This document shows, one piece after another, positions 26,830 through 36,730 of a DNA stretch of 64,000 bases (position 1 is the first letter of the stretch; each line of letters starts with the position of its first letter). Below the pieces are notes generated by a model. It worked only from the letters and a program-made list of their open reading frames with translations, was not told where the DNA came from and ran no database searches. The DNA comes from Donghicola mangrovi (lineage in GTDB: Bacteria; Pseudomonadota; Alphaproteobacteria; Rhodobacterales; Rhodobacteraceae): positions 62,001 to 126,000 of the forward strand of contig NZ_JABCJE010000006.1 of assembly GCF_013377535.1 (NCBI RefSeq), written 5' to 3'. The translations under genes were made by a program, and so were the position numbers.

Positions 26830-28191
26830 TTAATGCAGGATCACGTCGTGCAGGCCCTCATAGGTCATGCCGCGCAGTTCCAGAATGTTGCCTTTGCCAA
26901 AGTCCAAGATCAGATCGTCCCCGTCTTGGTGGGCATATTGGGCCAGATCACGTGGTCTCTCGACGTTATACCAGTAGGCCTCTGTCAGACGTAGCTTATC
27001 CTCGGCGCTGAAATCGGTGATCACGTCGTGGCCCACACTGTAGCGGAATTCATCGGCCCCGCTGCCGCCGGTTAACTGGTCGTCACCGGCATCTCCTACC
27101 AGAATGTCCGCGCCCTTGCCGCCTCGGATGATGTCGTTGTCCTGGCCGCCAAAGAGCGTGTCATTGCCGCCATCGCCCGACAGGGTGTCCGATCCGTTGG
27201 AGCCCCAGATCTTGTCGGCTCCGCCCCCACCAAACACAAGGTCATCGCCCCAGACAACGTCGATCTTGTCCAGCCCGCCATTGCCATAAACGGTGTCATT
27301 CCCGAACACATCGGAGATAAAGTCGTTACCTCCGCCGCCCTTTATCAGATCGTGTCCGGCCCCACCGGCCAGACTGTCACTTCCTGATCCACCAAGGATT
27401 TTGTCGTTCCCGTCATCGCCGGCCAGATTGTCCCTGCCGCCACCGCCATTGATCGTGTCGTTGCCTTTGCCGCCGCGTATATCATCGTTGCCGGCCTCGC
27501 CGAACAGCAGGTCATCGCCGGCATTGCCATTAATTGCGTCGTTGCCGTCTTTCCCGTGAATGGTGTCACGCGCGCCTTGGCCCGTCAGATAGTCATTTTC
27601 AGCGGTGCCTCTGATCAGGTCGCCTTGGGCGGTCGGGTCCTGAATTTGCGTGGCATAGACGAAGTCGCCAATATCCCCGAGCGCGATATAAGATCCGGTG
27701 GCCGGCAGATACGGAGAATAAACCCCCAGAAATTCGTCGTATTCCTGAACCTGGTAAAAGCCGTCCAAGGAATTGGTCAGGGCTGGGTTATACTCGGTCA
27801 GGTCAATCAGTACCGTGCTCCGATAGCCTTCGGGCGCCCCGATATCGACCTCGAATTCCAGATAGATTGCCTCGAGATCAAAGATATAACCGTTAGTCCA
27901 TTCGACCGTCGCCAGCGCCATCGGGTCGTGGGAGAGGTCCTGCTGAACGCTATTGATGACGAGATTTTCAAAGAAATCGCCGGTGCTGACAGAGGCAGGC
28001 AGGCCCAGATCCGCATGGGTGGCTAGAAATCCAAAATCCAGCAGGCCAGCCGTGGATCTGTTCGGCACAAAGGTAAGGGCCTCAACGCGATCTGGCAGCG
28101 TAACCGTAGCCGCGTAGCTTTCATAGGCGATCAAGCTGCCCGAAAGGTCCCATGTGCCGACAAACAAGTTGAAATTGTATTCCCAAATCAT
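26830..28191 (-). CDS. RTX-type calcium-binding protein
   Basis: The 453-residue protein has an N-terminal ~190-residue domain (MIWEYNFNLFVGTWDLSG...) shared in outline with the two upstream genes. About 17 calcium-binding nonapeptide repeats follow (GGKGNDTINGGGGRDN, GGSGSDSLAGGAGHD and similar, residues ~195-400). A terminal segment DEFRYSVGHDVITDFSAEDKL...DLILDFGKGNILELRGMTYEGLHDVILH fits an RTX C-terminus with a possible type I secretion signal. It is probably secreted and folds on calcium outside the cell. Enzymatic function is not evident. Confidence 0.82.
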   Translation of the reverse strand: MIWEYNFNLFVGTWDLSGSLIAYESYAATVTLPDRVEALTFVPNRSTAGLLDFGFLATHADLGLPASVSTGDFFENLVINSVQQDLSHDPMALATVEWTNGYIFDLEAIYLEFEVDIGAPEGYRSTVLIDLTEYNPALTNSLDGFYQVQEYDEFLGVYSPYLPATGSYIALGDIGDFVYATQIQDPTAQGDLIRGTAENDYLTGQGARDTIHGKDGNDAINGNAGDDLLFGEAGNDDIRGGKGNDTINGGGGRDNLAGDDGNDKILGGSGSDSLAGGAGHDLIKGGGGNDFISDVFGNDTVYGNGGLDKIDVVWGDDLVFGGGGADKIWGSNGSDTLSGDGGNDTLFGGQDNDIIRGGKGADILVGDAGDDQLTGGSGADEFRYSVGHDVITDFSAEDKLRLTEAYWYNVERPRDLAQYAHQDGDDLILDFGKGNILELRGMTYEGLHDVILH

Positions 28192-28216
28192 TCTGATTTC
28201 TCTTTGAAATTGGCGG

Positions 28217-29357
28217 CTATTGAAGCAACGCGTCGTTAAGGCCGCTAAAGGTCATATTCCTGAATTCCAGAACGTCGCCATCGCCAAAGTCGAAGACCAG
28301 CGTTTTTCCGTCCTGATAGGAGTAGCCGTACAAGGCCGATAGGGGGATCTGGTCCATGTCGGCGAACTCCGGTATTTGCAGATGCCATTGATCCTGCGGG
28401 CCGAAGTCCCAGATCACGTCATGGCCAGAGGTATAGATAAAGACATCATGCCCCTTGCCGCCGCGCAGATGGTCGTTTCCTGCACCGCCGTTCAAAGCGT
28501 CATTGCCGTTGCCGCCGGATAGCGTGTCATTCCCCGCATCGCCGGACAGAAAATCATTGCTGCCCTGCCCCTTGATCCGGTCGCGCCCGTCCCCGCCCCA
28601 GATGGTGTCTGCGCCTTTGCCGCCGAATGCGCGGTCGTTCCCTTGGTTCAGGATGATCTCGTCACGGCCCAGATCACCGTAGGCGCTGTCATTGCCAGCA
28701 CCCGCAATGATGGTATCGTCGCCAGACCCGCCCCGCAAAAAATCTGTGCCGCCTTGCCCTTCGACCCAGTCGTTCCCGCCGCCGCCATAGACGGAGTTAT
28801 CGCCCGCGTCCCCCGCTAGCCAGTCCTCTCCGGCGTCACCGCGCAACGTAGTCGATGCTGCCATCGGTGAAGTCCACGGGATCTACTGCCAGAATGTTCA
28901 GGTCATAAACCCAAGGCAAATCACCGCTCAGGGCAATCATGGCGGTATGGCGATTACCGTCGTCAATTTGCGGAGTGTATTCGAATTCCAGCACTTTGGT
29001 GTGGCCGAATGTGCCATCCCCGAAGTCGATGGACAAATCCGCCATGTAAAGAGGCCCCACGATCGTGATCTCTTGGCCGCCCGGATGCCCCCACCTTGAT
29101 CCATCACCGCCGACTTTCGGGTCCATGAAGAAAAGGTCTGATAGAACCTCGTAAGCACCCGCACTGGCGGAATACTGCGATAAAATCCCGATGTCCGGAT
29201 AGCTTGACGTCTCGGAAGTGGCGGGTGCGGGGGAAACAGATATCGTCACGGGCTCGGCATCGGGGTGCACCGTCATTTTGGTGTAACCGCCGCCGACATT
29301 ATTTCCGTACTTGTCCCAACTGCCCAGAGTGACCTCGAAAGTGGTGTAGTAATACAT
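28217..29357 (-). pseudogene. RTX-type protein split by a frameshift
   Basis: Two frames that belong together by comparison with the paralogues on either side: 29357-28836 gives the N-terminal domain (MYYYTTFEVTLGSWDKYGN...) ending GSIDYVAR-stop, and 28864-28217 gives the RTX repeats (LRGDAGEDWLAGDAGDN...) with the same C-terminus style (VLEFRNMTFSGLNDALLQ). They overlap by 29 bases in different frames, so a one-base indel near 28840-28865 joins them. The upstream frame of the second half is closed by a TAG near 28880. It is either a genuine pseudogene or a sequence error; separate translation of the halves is possible. Confidence 0.7.
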
Positions 29358-29411
29358 GATGCGCACCCCCCGCGGGACAATCGTAAAACAGGAAAACCAG
29401 GAAACGGGTCG

Positions 29412-30968
29412 CTACTCGGCCCAAGACAGTTCAAGATTGGGCATGGCTCTGATGTCGTCGATCGAGGTGTCCAGCAGCACCAACGTATGATCGCCCTGAG
29501 CGGGTGTGCCGTCGCTGTTGCGGGCGTAGAAAACAAAAACCAGATCGTCCTCGACCTCGACGGCATATCGCAGAAGGGTGCGCACGGATTTGGCTGGCGA
29601 ATACAGGAACAAATCCTGCGCCAGAACCAGTGTATCGTTCGCTTTCAGATCAACGATGACGTCCTGTCCGCCTGTATAAACAAAGACATCCGCGCCCTTG
29701 CCGCCGATCAGGGTGTCATTGCCCGCGTAAAGGTTCCATTCATCATAGTCGGCGCGGTCGCGATGCTCTCCGATCAGGATATCGTTGCCCGATCCGCCCA
29801 ACAGGATGTCGTCGCCCTTGCCGCCGTACAGCTTGTCATTGCCTGATCCGCCCTTGAGCGTGTCATGCCCGTCCCCCGCCGACAGGGTGTCGCGCCCGGT
29901 CCCGCCGGTCAGGGTGTCCCGACCTGTGCCACCCTGAAGAATGTCGTTCCCGCTGTTGCCGAACAGATTGAGAGCCCCGTCTTCACCAGAAAGGATATCA
30001 TTGCCCGAGCCGCCTTTGGCCAAGCCGCTAACCTTCAGGGACAGAACGTCATTGCCAGCCTGACCGTACATCGTGTCCGCAAATCCGGCGCTGATCAGGG
30101 TATCGTTCCCTTTGCCGCCGTTAAAGTAATTGCGCCCTTCGCCGCCGTGCAGATAGTCATCCCCGTCCGCACCATAGAGGCTGTCATAGTCATCGCCCCC
30201 CAGCAAACGGTCATTCCCTGCGCCGCCATAGAGTTCGTCCCGACCCGCGGAACCGGCCAGGGTGTCATCGCCTGCGTCGCCATAAATGTCGTCATCCCCG
30301 GAACGGCCATCAAGGGTGTCGTTCCCCTCCAGCCCCCGCATTTCATCGGCTTCGGAGGAGCCTTTATGCGCATCATCTCCGACGGTTCCGGTATAAGTTC
30401 CGTATTGGAGGAGAACGGTCGGAATATCGATGTTATAAAATGACCACGTGCCCCAATTCCCGCCGAGAATTTCCGGACTTAGGATCAGATTGGGAAACTG
30501 GCCAATGGGGTCGGCCGAGGCCAGCAGAGCATCAAAATCGCCACTGCTGTCGAGCACCAGAAACGCCGTGTGAACAAGACCATCGTCTGTTCCGGTGGAA
30601 TATGTAAATTCCAGCGCCTTTGCCCACGTGTAGTCAGGCTCGTTCGTTCCCACCGAGAAGAGGTTCATTGCGATAGAGCGGAAATCCTGCTCGATATCGT
30701 CGATGACGTAGGTATTTCCCTTGCCGGAAATGCTCACCTGATAGTTGAAATAGTCGCTGTAGCGCTCTGGATCGATTGCCGCCTCCATATCGGCAAACGT
30801 CCCGAAGGGCAGATACGTATGATCTGTATTCACCAGTTCTGTGACATCAAGATTTTGCCAACCGGTAGACTTGGTGCCGACGGTCAGGATTGCTTCACCG
30901 CTTTCGATGAAATTGCCCGATTGGTCGAACGTTTTGGTAATCAGGCGGTAATCGGTAAAGTAACGCAT
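29412..30968 (-). CDS. RTX-type calcium-binding protein
   Basis: The start MRYFTDYRLITKTFDQSGN (30968) gives 518 residues; a 12-codon extension exists but lacks family match. Residues 1-200 are the paralogous N-terminal domain, and ~210-430 are RTX repeats (GLEGNDTLDGRSGDD, GGTGRDTLSAGDG). The C-terminus (DVFVYTGGQDVIVDLKANDTLVLAQDLF...TLVLLDTSIDDIRAMPNLELSWAE) fits the family. It is the first and longest of three tandem leftward genes, so it probably represents the parent of a local duplication series. Divergent from the adhesin at 31343. Confidence 0.82.
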   Translation of the reverse strand: MRYFTDYRLITKTFDQSGNFIESGEAILTVGTKSTGWQNLDVTELVNTDHTYLPFGTFADMEAAIDPERYSDYFNYQVSISGKGNTYVIDDIEQDFRSIAMNLFSVGTNEPDYTWAKALEFTYSTGTDDGLVHTAFLVLDSSGDFDALLASADPIGQFPNLILSPEILGGNWGTWSFYNIDIPTVLLQYGTYTGTVGDDAHKGSSEADEMRGLEGNDTLDGRSGDDDIYGDAGDDTLAGSAGRDELYGGAGNDRLLGGDDYDSLYGADGDDYLHGGEGRNYFNGGKGNDTLISAGFADTMYGQAGNDVLSLKVSGLAKGGSGNDILSGEDGALNLFGNSGNDILQGGTGRDTLTGGTGRDTLSAGDGHDTLKGGSGNDKLYGGKGDDILLGGSGNDILIGEHRDRADYDEWNLYAGNDTLIGGKGADVFVYTGGQDVIVDLKANDTLVLAQDLFLYSPAKSVRTLLRYAVEVEDDLVFVFYARNSDGTPAQGDHTLVLLDTSIDDIRAMPNLELSWAE

Positions 30969-31224
30969 TTTGAAAATTTCCAATTTCACCCAAACGCGGG
31001 TCAATCTACGATACGATCCCTACTTTTGGTTAATGTGCAATGAGGATTCTTCATACCTTCGACTAATGGAAATGCGGCGGCTGGGGGCGTGGCCTCCAAG
31101 CAGGGTTGTCGCCGAGATAACCGCGCCGACGTTGCTGTTTCAGCTTTCGCGCACCCTGGAAATGAGTTCGATCTGCGACAATCGCATCAGGGTAGAGAAA
31201 CTGCGGCCTTAAGCCCGAAATAGA

Positions 31225-31245
31225 TACCAAAGATATCATTTGGTA
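31225..31245. promoter_or_regulatory. 21-bp palindromic operator candidate in RTX divergent region
   Basis: TACCAAA (31225-31231) and TTTGGTA (31239-31245) form a perfect inverted repeat around GATATCA. The element lies in the 374-bp gap (30969-31342) between divergent RTX genes, about 100 bp before the adhesin start. Nothing else in that gap was recognised. The regulator is unknown. Confidence 0.5.
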
Positions 31246-31342
31246 AGCTTAAATGACATGACTGCGGCCAGACTTATGGATAATTCTGCCACAATTAGAG
31301 TCAAGAACGCACGCACGTGTGTGTTAGTTAACGAGAGCGATC

Positions 31343-34189
31343 ATGGTATCATCTTTAACGAGTATTAACGGTTCGGACGTCAACGAAACGCTTAACGGTA
31401 GCGCTGGGGATGATCTTATCTCCACGACCTATGCCAACCCGACGATCTACGCGGGCGAAGGCAATGACACCGTTTCTGCGTCGGTCAACAGTGATACCGC
31501 CTCCTCGATCTATATCGAAGGTGGTGATGGCAATGATCAGTTGAGTGCCACGCAGATTCAGGTTTTCACACCCGTCTTGATGCCCATGCCCGGCTTCGAC
31601 CCGCTCGACCCGTTGGGCGGTGTTGGCGGTCCCGGTATGATGCTAGTTCCCAAGCCTGCGATAACACCGTCTGATGTCACAATAATCGGCGGCGCAGGCG
31701 AGGACACTATCGCCGTCAAGTCATTCAACTACGGTACGCTGTCCATCGAGGCGGGCGACGATAATGACACCGTCTATATCTCTGGCGTCACGGTGGATGC
31801 CTCGGTCGATCTGGGGACCGGCGATGATACCGTGACCCTGACGGGTGCGACGGCGACCTCGATCACCTCAGGTGCGGGCAGTGACACCATTGTTCTGGAC
31901 AGCTGGGGTCTGATCCCCTCGCAAACGCCGGTGGTTACCGATTTCACCGCAGGGACCGGCGGCGATGTGCTCGATTTTAGCCACATCATCACCTATTTGC
32001 AGGCGGACTACGGCCTTGCAGTCGATGGCAACCCCTACGAAGACGGGTTTATCACGGCCGAGCAGGATGGCGCGGACGTGGTGTTCTATCTGGATGCGGA
32101 TGCCAGCGGCACCGGCTATTCGGCGACGAAGCTGATCACCCTGCAGGGCGTTACACTGACCAAGCTGACCACCGCGAACTTTGCGGATGGTCTGGGGAAC
32201 TATGCAGTCGCGAACGCAGCGCCCGAAGTCGGTACCGAGATCAAAGACATCGAGGTTGCCGAGGACACCGCAATCAATGTGACCCTCGACAAAGGCATCT
32301 TTACCGATGCCGACAACGATCCGCTGACCCTGAAGCTGACCCTCGAGGATGGGACCGCCGCCCCCGCGTGGCTGTCCTATAGCGCCGCTACCCATGCGAT
32401 CGTGGGCACTCCGCCTGCGAACTTCACCGGCACTCTCAGCCTCAAGCTGACAGCTTCGGATGCCGCCGAGAGCGCAAGCCAGACTTTCGACCTGACGGTA
32501 ACCAACGTGAATGACACCCCCACCGGCGGCGTGACCATCCGTGGCACCGCGATCGAGGATGGCACGCTCACCGCCGATGTCTCTGCTCTGAAGGATGCAG
32601 ACGGTCTGGGGACCCTCTCCTACAGCTGGCTGCGGGACGGCGTTGCAATCAGCGGCGCGACGGCCGCGACCTATACCCTTGGGGATGCGGATGTGGGCGC
32701 GGCGATCAAGGTGCAGGTCACCTACACCGACGGGCATGGTGCGCGCGAGGCTGTCACCAGCGCGGCCACGAGCACAGTCACCAACGTGAACGATGCCCCC
32801 ACGGGCGGCATTTCGATCAATGGCACCTTCAAGGAAAACGCGACCCTGACCATGGATATGTCCGTGCTCAAGGATGCGGATGGTCTGGGGAAATCCTATA
32901 CTCTTCAGTGGTTTGCGAATGACGTCGCGATCTCTGGTGCTACGGCAGCGGCCTATACCCTGACGCGTCAGGATGTTGGTAAAACGCTGAGCGTGAAAAT
33001 GATCTACATGGATCAGCACGGCACGCTGGAAACAGTCGTTGGCACCTCGACCGAGGTCGTGATCAGCGCGAACCACGCGCCCGAAGGCGAAGTTGTTATC
33101 ACCGGAACGGCCTCGGTCGGGAATGTTTTGACCGCGGACACCACTGACCTGTCGGATGCCGACGGTTTGGGCACACTCAGCTATGTATGGCTGCGAAATG
33201 ATCAGGTGATCGAGGGGGAAAAAGGCGCGACCTTTACTCTGACTGAATCTGACAGTGCGGCAGAGATCAAAGTGCAGGTCAGCTATGTCGATGACCAAGG
33301 CACTTCCGAAACCGTCACCAGCGCAGCGACCGAGGTTGAACTCTACACCCCTAAGCCGCCGCTTCCTGAAGAGCCGACCGATCCGGTCGTGCCACAGCCT
33401 TCGTCACCGACCTTCAGCCTGACCTTTGGTGCTGACACACTGCGGTCCGGCGCAGGCAACGACAGCGTTTTTGCTGGCGCTGGGTCGGATACCGTTTTCG
33501 GCGGGTTTGGCAATGACACCATCCGTGGGGGCCTCGGCAATGACCTCGTCCAAGGGAACAGAGGCGGCGACCTTCTGTACGGCGGCCACGGTGGTGACAC
33601 TTTGCTCGCCGGCCAAGGGGACGACAAAGTGTTCGGGGGGCTCGGGAATGACACCGTCTTGGGCGGCTTCGGAGATGACACAGTCCGCGGCGGTACAGGG
33701 AATGACTTCGTGTCTGGTGGCGCCGGTCTGGACACGATCTGGGGTGGTGGTGGCGCAGATACCATCAACGGGGGTCGCCATGCCGATATAATGCATGGTG
33801 GCGATGACGCCGATATGATGTTCGGAAACCTTGGCGATGACACCATTTACGGTGCAGATGGTGCCGATACCATAGTCGGGGGGGGCGGGAATGACCTCCT
33901 TGCTGGGGGAGAAGGTGCTGACACTTTCCTCTTCTCGCGCCTTGGTGCTGGGGAAGACACCGTTTTCGATTTCACCGCCGACGACACGCTTGTGTTCTCG
34001 GGAACTTGGCAGACGTCCGGATACGTCAGCGAAGCGGCCTTCCTTGAGCGGTATGCCCACGAGGCTTATGGCGGCGTGATCATCGAACTGGAGCGCGGAA
34101 ATTCTGTATTCCTCAGTGGACTGAGCAGCGTTTCCGACTTGGCCGGACATGTACTGCTCTCAGAGAGTTCGGACGACATCTTCGGATGA
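31343..34189 (+). CDS. Large RTX adhesin with Ig-like repeats
   Basis: This 948-residue secreted protein has an N-terminal Ca-binding-like region (1-290), a putative Ig/cadherin-like domain (about 300-390: APAWLSYSAATHAIVGTPPANFTG), three ~95-residue repeats (about 392-675) each with TGxVxIxGT, DADGLG, and YTL...VGAAIKVQVTY-type segments, then a proline linker and ~14 RTX nonapeptide repeats (690-880). The C-terminus is AGEDTVFDFTADDTLVFSG...GNSVFLSGLSSVSDLAGHVLL. The architecture suggests a type I secreted surface adhesin. A TTCG-loop terminator follows. No T1SS genes lie nearby. Confidence 0.85.
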   Translation: MVSSLTSINGSDVNETLNGSAGDDLISTTYANPTIYAGEGNDTVSASVNSDTASSIYIEGGDGNDQLSATQIQVFTPVLMPMPGFDPLDPLGGVGGPGMMLVPKPAITPSDVTIIGGAGEDTIAVKSFNYGTLSIEAGDDNDTVYISGVTVDASVDLGTGDDTVTLTGATATSITSGAGSDTIVLDSWGLIPSQTPVVTDFTAGTGGDVLDFSHIITYLQADYGLAVDGNPYEDGFITAEQDGADVVFYLDADASGTGYSATKLITLQGVTLTKLTTANFADGLGNYAVANAAPEVGTEIKDIEVAEDTAINVTLDKGIFTDADNDPLTLKLTLEDGTAAPAWLSYSAATHAIVGTPPANFTGTLSLKLTASDAAESASQTFDLTVTNVNDTPTGGVTIRGTAIEDGTLTADVSALKDADGLGTLSYSWLRDGVAISGATAATYTLGDADVGAAIKVQVTYTDGHGAREAVTSAATSTVTNVNDAPTGGISINGTFKENATLTMDMSVLKDADGLGKSYTLQWFANDVAISGATAAAYTLTRQDVGKTLSVKMIYMDQHGTLETVVGTSTEVVISANHAPEGEVVITGTASVGNVLTADTTDLSDADGLGTLSYVWLRNDQVIEGEKGATFTLTESDSAAEIKVQVSYVDDQGTSETVTSAATEVELYTPKPPLPEEPTDPVVPQPSSPTFSLTFGADTLRSGAGNDSVFAGAGSDTVFGGFGNDTIRGGLGNDLVQGNRGGDLLYGGHGGDTLLAGQGDDKVFGGLGNDTVLGGFGDDTVRGGTGNDFVSGGAGLDTIWGGGGADTINGGRHADIMHGGDDADMMFGNLGDDTIYGADGADTIVGGGGNDLLAGGEGADTFLFSRLGAGEDTVFDFTADDTLVFSGTWQTSGYVSEAAFLERYAHEAYGGVIIELERGNSVFLSGLSSVSDLAGHVLLSESSDDIFG

Positions 34190-34195
34190 AACAGG

Positions 34196-34226
34196 GGGCG
34201 GCTTTCGAGCCGCCCTTTTTCTTTTT
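34196..34226 (+). terminator. Rho-independent terminator of the adhesin gene
   Basis: GGGCGGCT (34196-34203), a TTCG loop and AGCCGCCC (34208-34215) form a perfect 8-bp stem followed by TTTTTCTTTTT. It lies six bases past the stop and also separates the convergent LacI gene. Confidence 0.92.
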
Positions 34227-34242
34227 CGGGTCCGGTAAGGGT

Positions 34243-35271
34243 TCAAACATTCTCCGACGTATGAATCTCGACCGAGATATTGACCCGTTGCGCCCCGGCC
34301 TCTGGCCCTGCCTTTTTCGCTTTGACCAAGGTTTCAATGATCTCTTGGGCAAAGAGGTCAATCGGATAGGACAGGGTCATCGTGATCAGCCCGTCGATCA
34401 GGCCGTTGCGGGTGGCCTCGAACAGTTCATAGGCGACGCAGACGAAATCCTTGTCCAGTTTGCGTTCACGCAGGGCGGCCAGCGCGCCGGTGATGCCCCC
34501 GCCGGACACGAACAGGCCGCACATATCGGGATGCTCGGCGAACAGCTTTTCGGTCATCTCGCGGGCAACGGCGGCGGATTCAAAGGTTGATAACGGCTCC
34601 AGCAAGGTAAATGCCGCGTCGTGTTCGCGCAGATAGGACCGGAAACCACTCTCGTTGATTTCCTGGTTCCGGTAGCGGTGGTTCCCGACCAGAATGCCGA
34701 TCTTGCCCGGCTTGCGGCAGGTCTTGTGAAAGGCCCACGCGGCCATGCGACCCTTCTTCCAGTTGTCGTGGCCCACATAGCCGACATTCCCCCGTGCGGA
34801 TAAAGGCCCGATCAGCGCGCAGCACGGAACACCCCTGTCCAAGGCCGTCGTGATTGCGTCTGAGACCAGCGGATGCTCGGCCGCGACGACCCCGAGGGAG
34901 TGGTTCCGCTCTGCCAAGGCGGCGAATCTGCGGGCCACGTTGTCGGGGGACAGGTCGTCCAGATACTCCAGATCCAGCTCGATATTGGCACTCGGAAATT
35001 GCCCGGCGGCGCGGATCAGGGCGTTCCCGAGGTCGCGGTAGAACACCCGATGCCCCTGTTGCAGAAGCACCCCGAGACGGTGCGTTTCGCGCTGTTGCAT
35101 GATCGAATTCTGGATCGTGCCAAGGCCGTAAAACCCAATCTCTTCAGCCGCTTGCAGGACGGTGTCACGAGTGACCGCTTTGACCGCGGCGGCGTTATTG
35201 ATCACCCTGTTCACGGTCGAAACAGAGACCCCAGCGGCCTGCGCCAGATCGCGAATGGTTGGTCGTGACAT
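34243..35271 (-). CDS. LacI-family transcriptional regulator
   Basis: This 342-residue regulator has an N-terminal LacI helix-turn-helix (MSRPTIRDLAQAAGVSVSTVNRVINN) and a periplasmic-binding-protein-like effector domain (for example MCGLFVSGGGITGALAAL). GGAG lies seven bases before the ATG at 35271; a longer frame to 35292 is less likely. It is divergent from the ABC sugar operon starting at 35659 and probably represses it, releasing on binding the sugar or a derivative. Confidence 0.9.
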   Translation of the reverse strand: MSRPTIRDLAQAAGVSVSTVNRVINNAAAVKAVTRDTVLQAAEEIGFYGLGTIQNSIMQQRETHRLGVLLQQGHRVFYRDLGNALIRAAGQFPSANIELDLEYLDDLSPDNVARRFAALAERNHSLGVVAAEHPLVSDAITTALDRGVPCCALIGPLSARGNVGYVGHDNWKKGRMAAWAFHKTCRKPGKIGILVGNHRYRNQEINESGFRSYLREHDAAFTLLEPLSTFESAAVAREMTEKLFAEHPDMCGLFVSGGGITGALAALRERKLDKDFVCVAYELFEATRNGLIDGLITMTLSYPIDLFAQEIIETLVKAKKAGPEAGAQRVNISVEIHTSENV

Positions 35272-35295
35272 CTTTGAACTCCGCTGTGTCATTGT

Positions 35296-35331
35296 GTCTC
35301 AATTTTGAATGCTTTTGGCACGCTTTGAGAC
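35296..35331. promoter_or_regulatory. Inverted repeat in LacI/ABC divergent region
   Basis: GTCTCAA (35296-35302) and TTGAGAC (35325-35331) are exact reverse complements separated by 22 bases, just upstream of the lacI-type gene. They may be half-sites for the regulator, although LacI operators are usually closer-set. The rest of 35272-35658 holds no gene that I can support. Confidence 0.4.
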
Positions 35332-35658
35332 GAAATGCGTCGATCCATTCTAGGGCAGTTGATTGGCTTTGTGTCAATCTGGCAGGTTCATCACACCGCA
35401 GAGGCCAAGGTGCTCTGCCACATCGACGAGTTTGGGAGGCTTGGTCGCATGTCCAGTGTCGTGATTGAAATGGTGCACCGCAGCGACCGTCTGCAGCCAA
35501 CCGGACATCCGGTGCCGAAGGTCACGACCTAGGGCCAAGCCCACCCAATTCCCGCGAAAAAGCAAAATCATCCGCCTGCACCCCCAGAGGAGAAGGGTTG
35601 CAGGGCAACGGATCCTATTGCCGGTCCGCCGGCCGAACATCTCTGGGAGGAGAACGAA

Positions 35659-36627
35659 ATGAAATTGACCAACACCCTCAAGGCGACCGCCGCAGCCGCA
35701 GTTCTGGCCCTGTCCAGCGCCCCCGCATTCGCGGCCGACATCGCTGTGATCGCAGGCTCGATCGAGGACGGTTTCTTCAACCTGATCAAAAAGGGCGTCG
35801 ATGATGCGACCCTCGTGGTTCAGGCGAACGGCGGCAGCGTGAACTACCTGCGCACCCAGAACTACGACAACTTCGGCCCCGATCTGGTGGCGCTGATCAA
35901 CCAAGCCGTTGCGCAGGGCGTTGACGGCATCGCGATCCCCGTCTGGGTCCCCGAAGCGCAGGTTCCCGCGCTGCAGGCCGCAGCCGACAAAGGCATCACC
36001 ATCATGATGTACAACTCGGGCCAGAACGTGAAAGAAGACGTCCACGGCGTGAACTACTTTGGTTCGGATGAGTTCGTGGCGGGTCAGGCAGGCGGCGCCT
36101 ACATGGCGAAAAACGGCGCCAAGAAGATCCTGTGCCACATCCAGATCCCGGGCGCGATCAACCTCGAGACCCGCTGTGAAGGCGTGAAAGACGGCGCAGA
36201 GGCCAACGGTGCCGAAGTGACCATCCTGCGCGTTCCCGCCAACCTTGATGGCGACATCACCGGCACCGCCGAAGCGATCAAGTCCGAACTGGTGGGCGAC
36301 CAGTCCATCGACGCGGTGATCACTCTGGCTGCTTGGGCGTCGGATGCGGCGACCAACGCTGTGGCACAGATCAATGCTGTGGACCGCGTCAAGGTCGGCA
36401 CCTTTGACATGAACCCCGCCGTTCTGGACCGCATCAAAGCGGGCACCCAGACCATGGCGATCGACCAGCAGCCTTACCTGCAGGGTTTCCTCGCAACCTC
36501 GATGCTGGCAGCGCATCTGGACTTCGGCACCGAACTGGCGACCGACCCCGTGCTGACCGGCCCTGCGATTGTTGATGCCTCGAACGTGGATACCGCGATC
36601 GAAGGCGTGAAGCTTGGCGCGCGTTAA
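35659..36627 (+). CDS. ABC sugar/cyclitol transporter substrate-binding protein
   Basis: This 322-residue periplasmic binding protein has a Sec signal (cleavage near AFAADI, about 24) and a type 1 fold (AVIAGSIEDGFFNLIKKGVDDA, ADKGITIMMYNSG). GGGAGGAGAACGAA precedes the ATG. It is the first gene of a rightward operon with a permease, ATPase and three sugar-acid or cyclitol-type enzymes. The downstream inositol-dehydrogenase-like gene suggests inositol or a related polyol or sugar as ligand; this is inference. Confidence 0.85.
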   Translation: MKLTNTLKATAAAAVLALSSAPAFAADIAVIAGSIEDGFFNLIKKGVDDATLVVQANGGSVNYLRTQNYDNFGPDLVALINQAVAQGVDGIAIPVWVPEAQVPALQAAADKGITIMMYNSGQNVKEDVHGVNYFGSDEFVAGQAGGAYMAKNGAKKILCHIQIPGAINLETRCEGVKDGAEANGAEVTILRVPANLDGDITGTAEAIKSELVGDQSIDAVITLAAWASDAATNAVAQINAVDRVKVGTFDMNPAVLDRIKAGTQTMAIDQQPYLQGFLATSMLAAHLDFGTELATDPVLTGPAIVDASNVDTAIEGVKLGAR

Positions 36628-36650
36628 TCCGCGACGATCCTGAACACAAC

Positions 36651-36675
36651 GCCCGGTCGGACCCTCCGGCCGGGC
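36651..36675 (+). terminator. Intercistronic hairpin after the binding-protein gene
   Basis: GCCCGG (36651-36656) pairs with CCGGGC (36670-36675), with an inner CGG/CCG extension. It has no T-run. Position after the binding-protein gene mirrors the rhaS-rhaT hairpin and suggests differential expression in the operon. Confidence 0.5.
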
Positions 36676-36730
36676 TCATTGTCCGGACAGGACGTGCCTG
36701 CCTCTGACGCGGGCCAACAAGAGGTTAACC

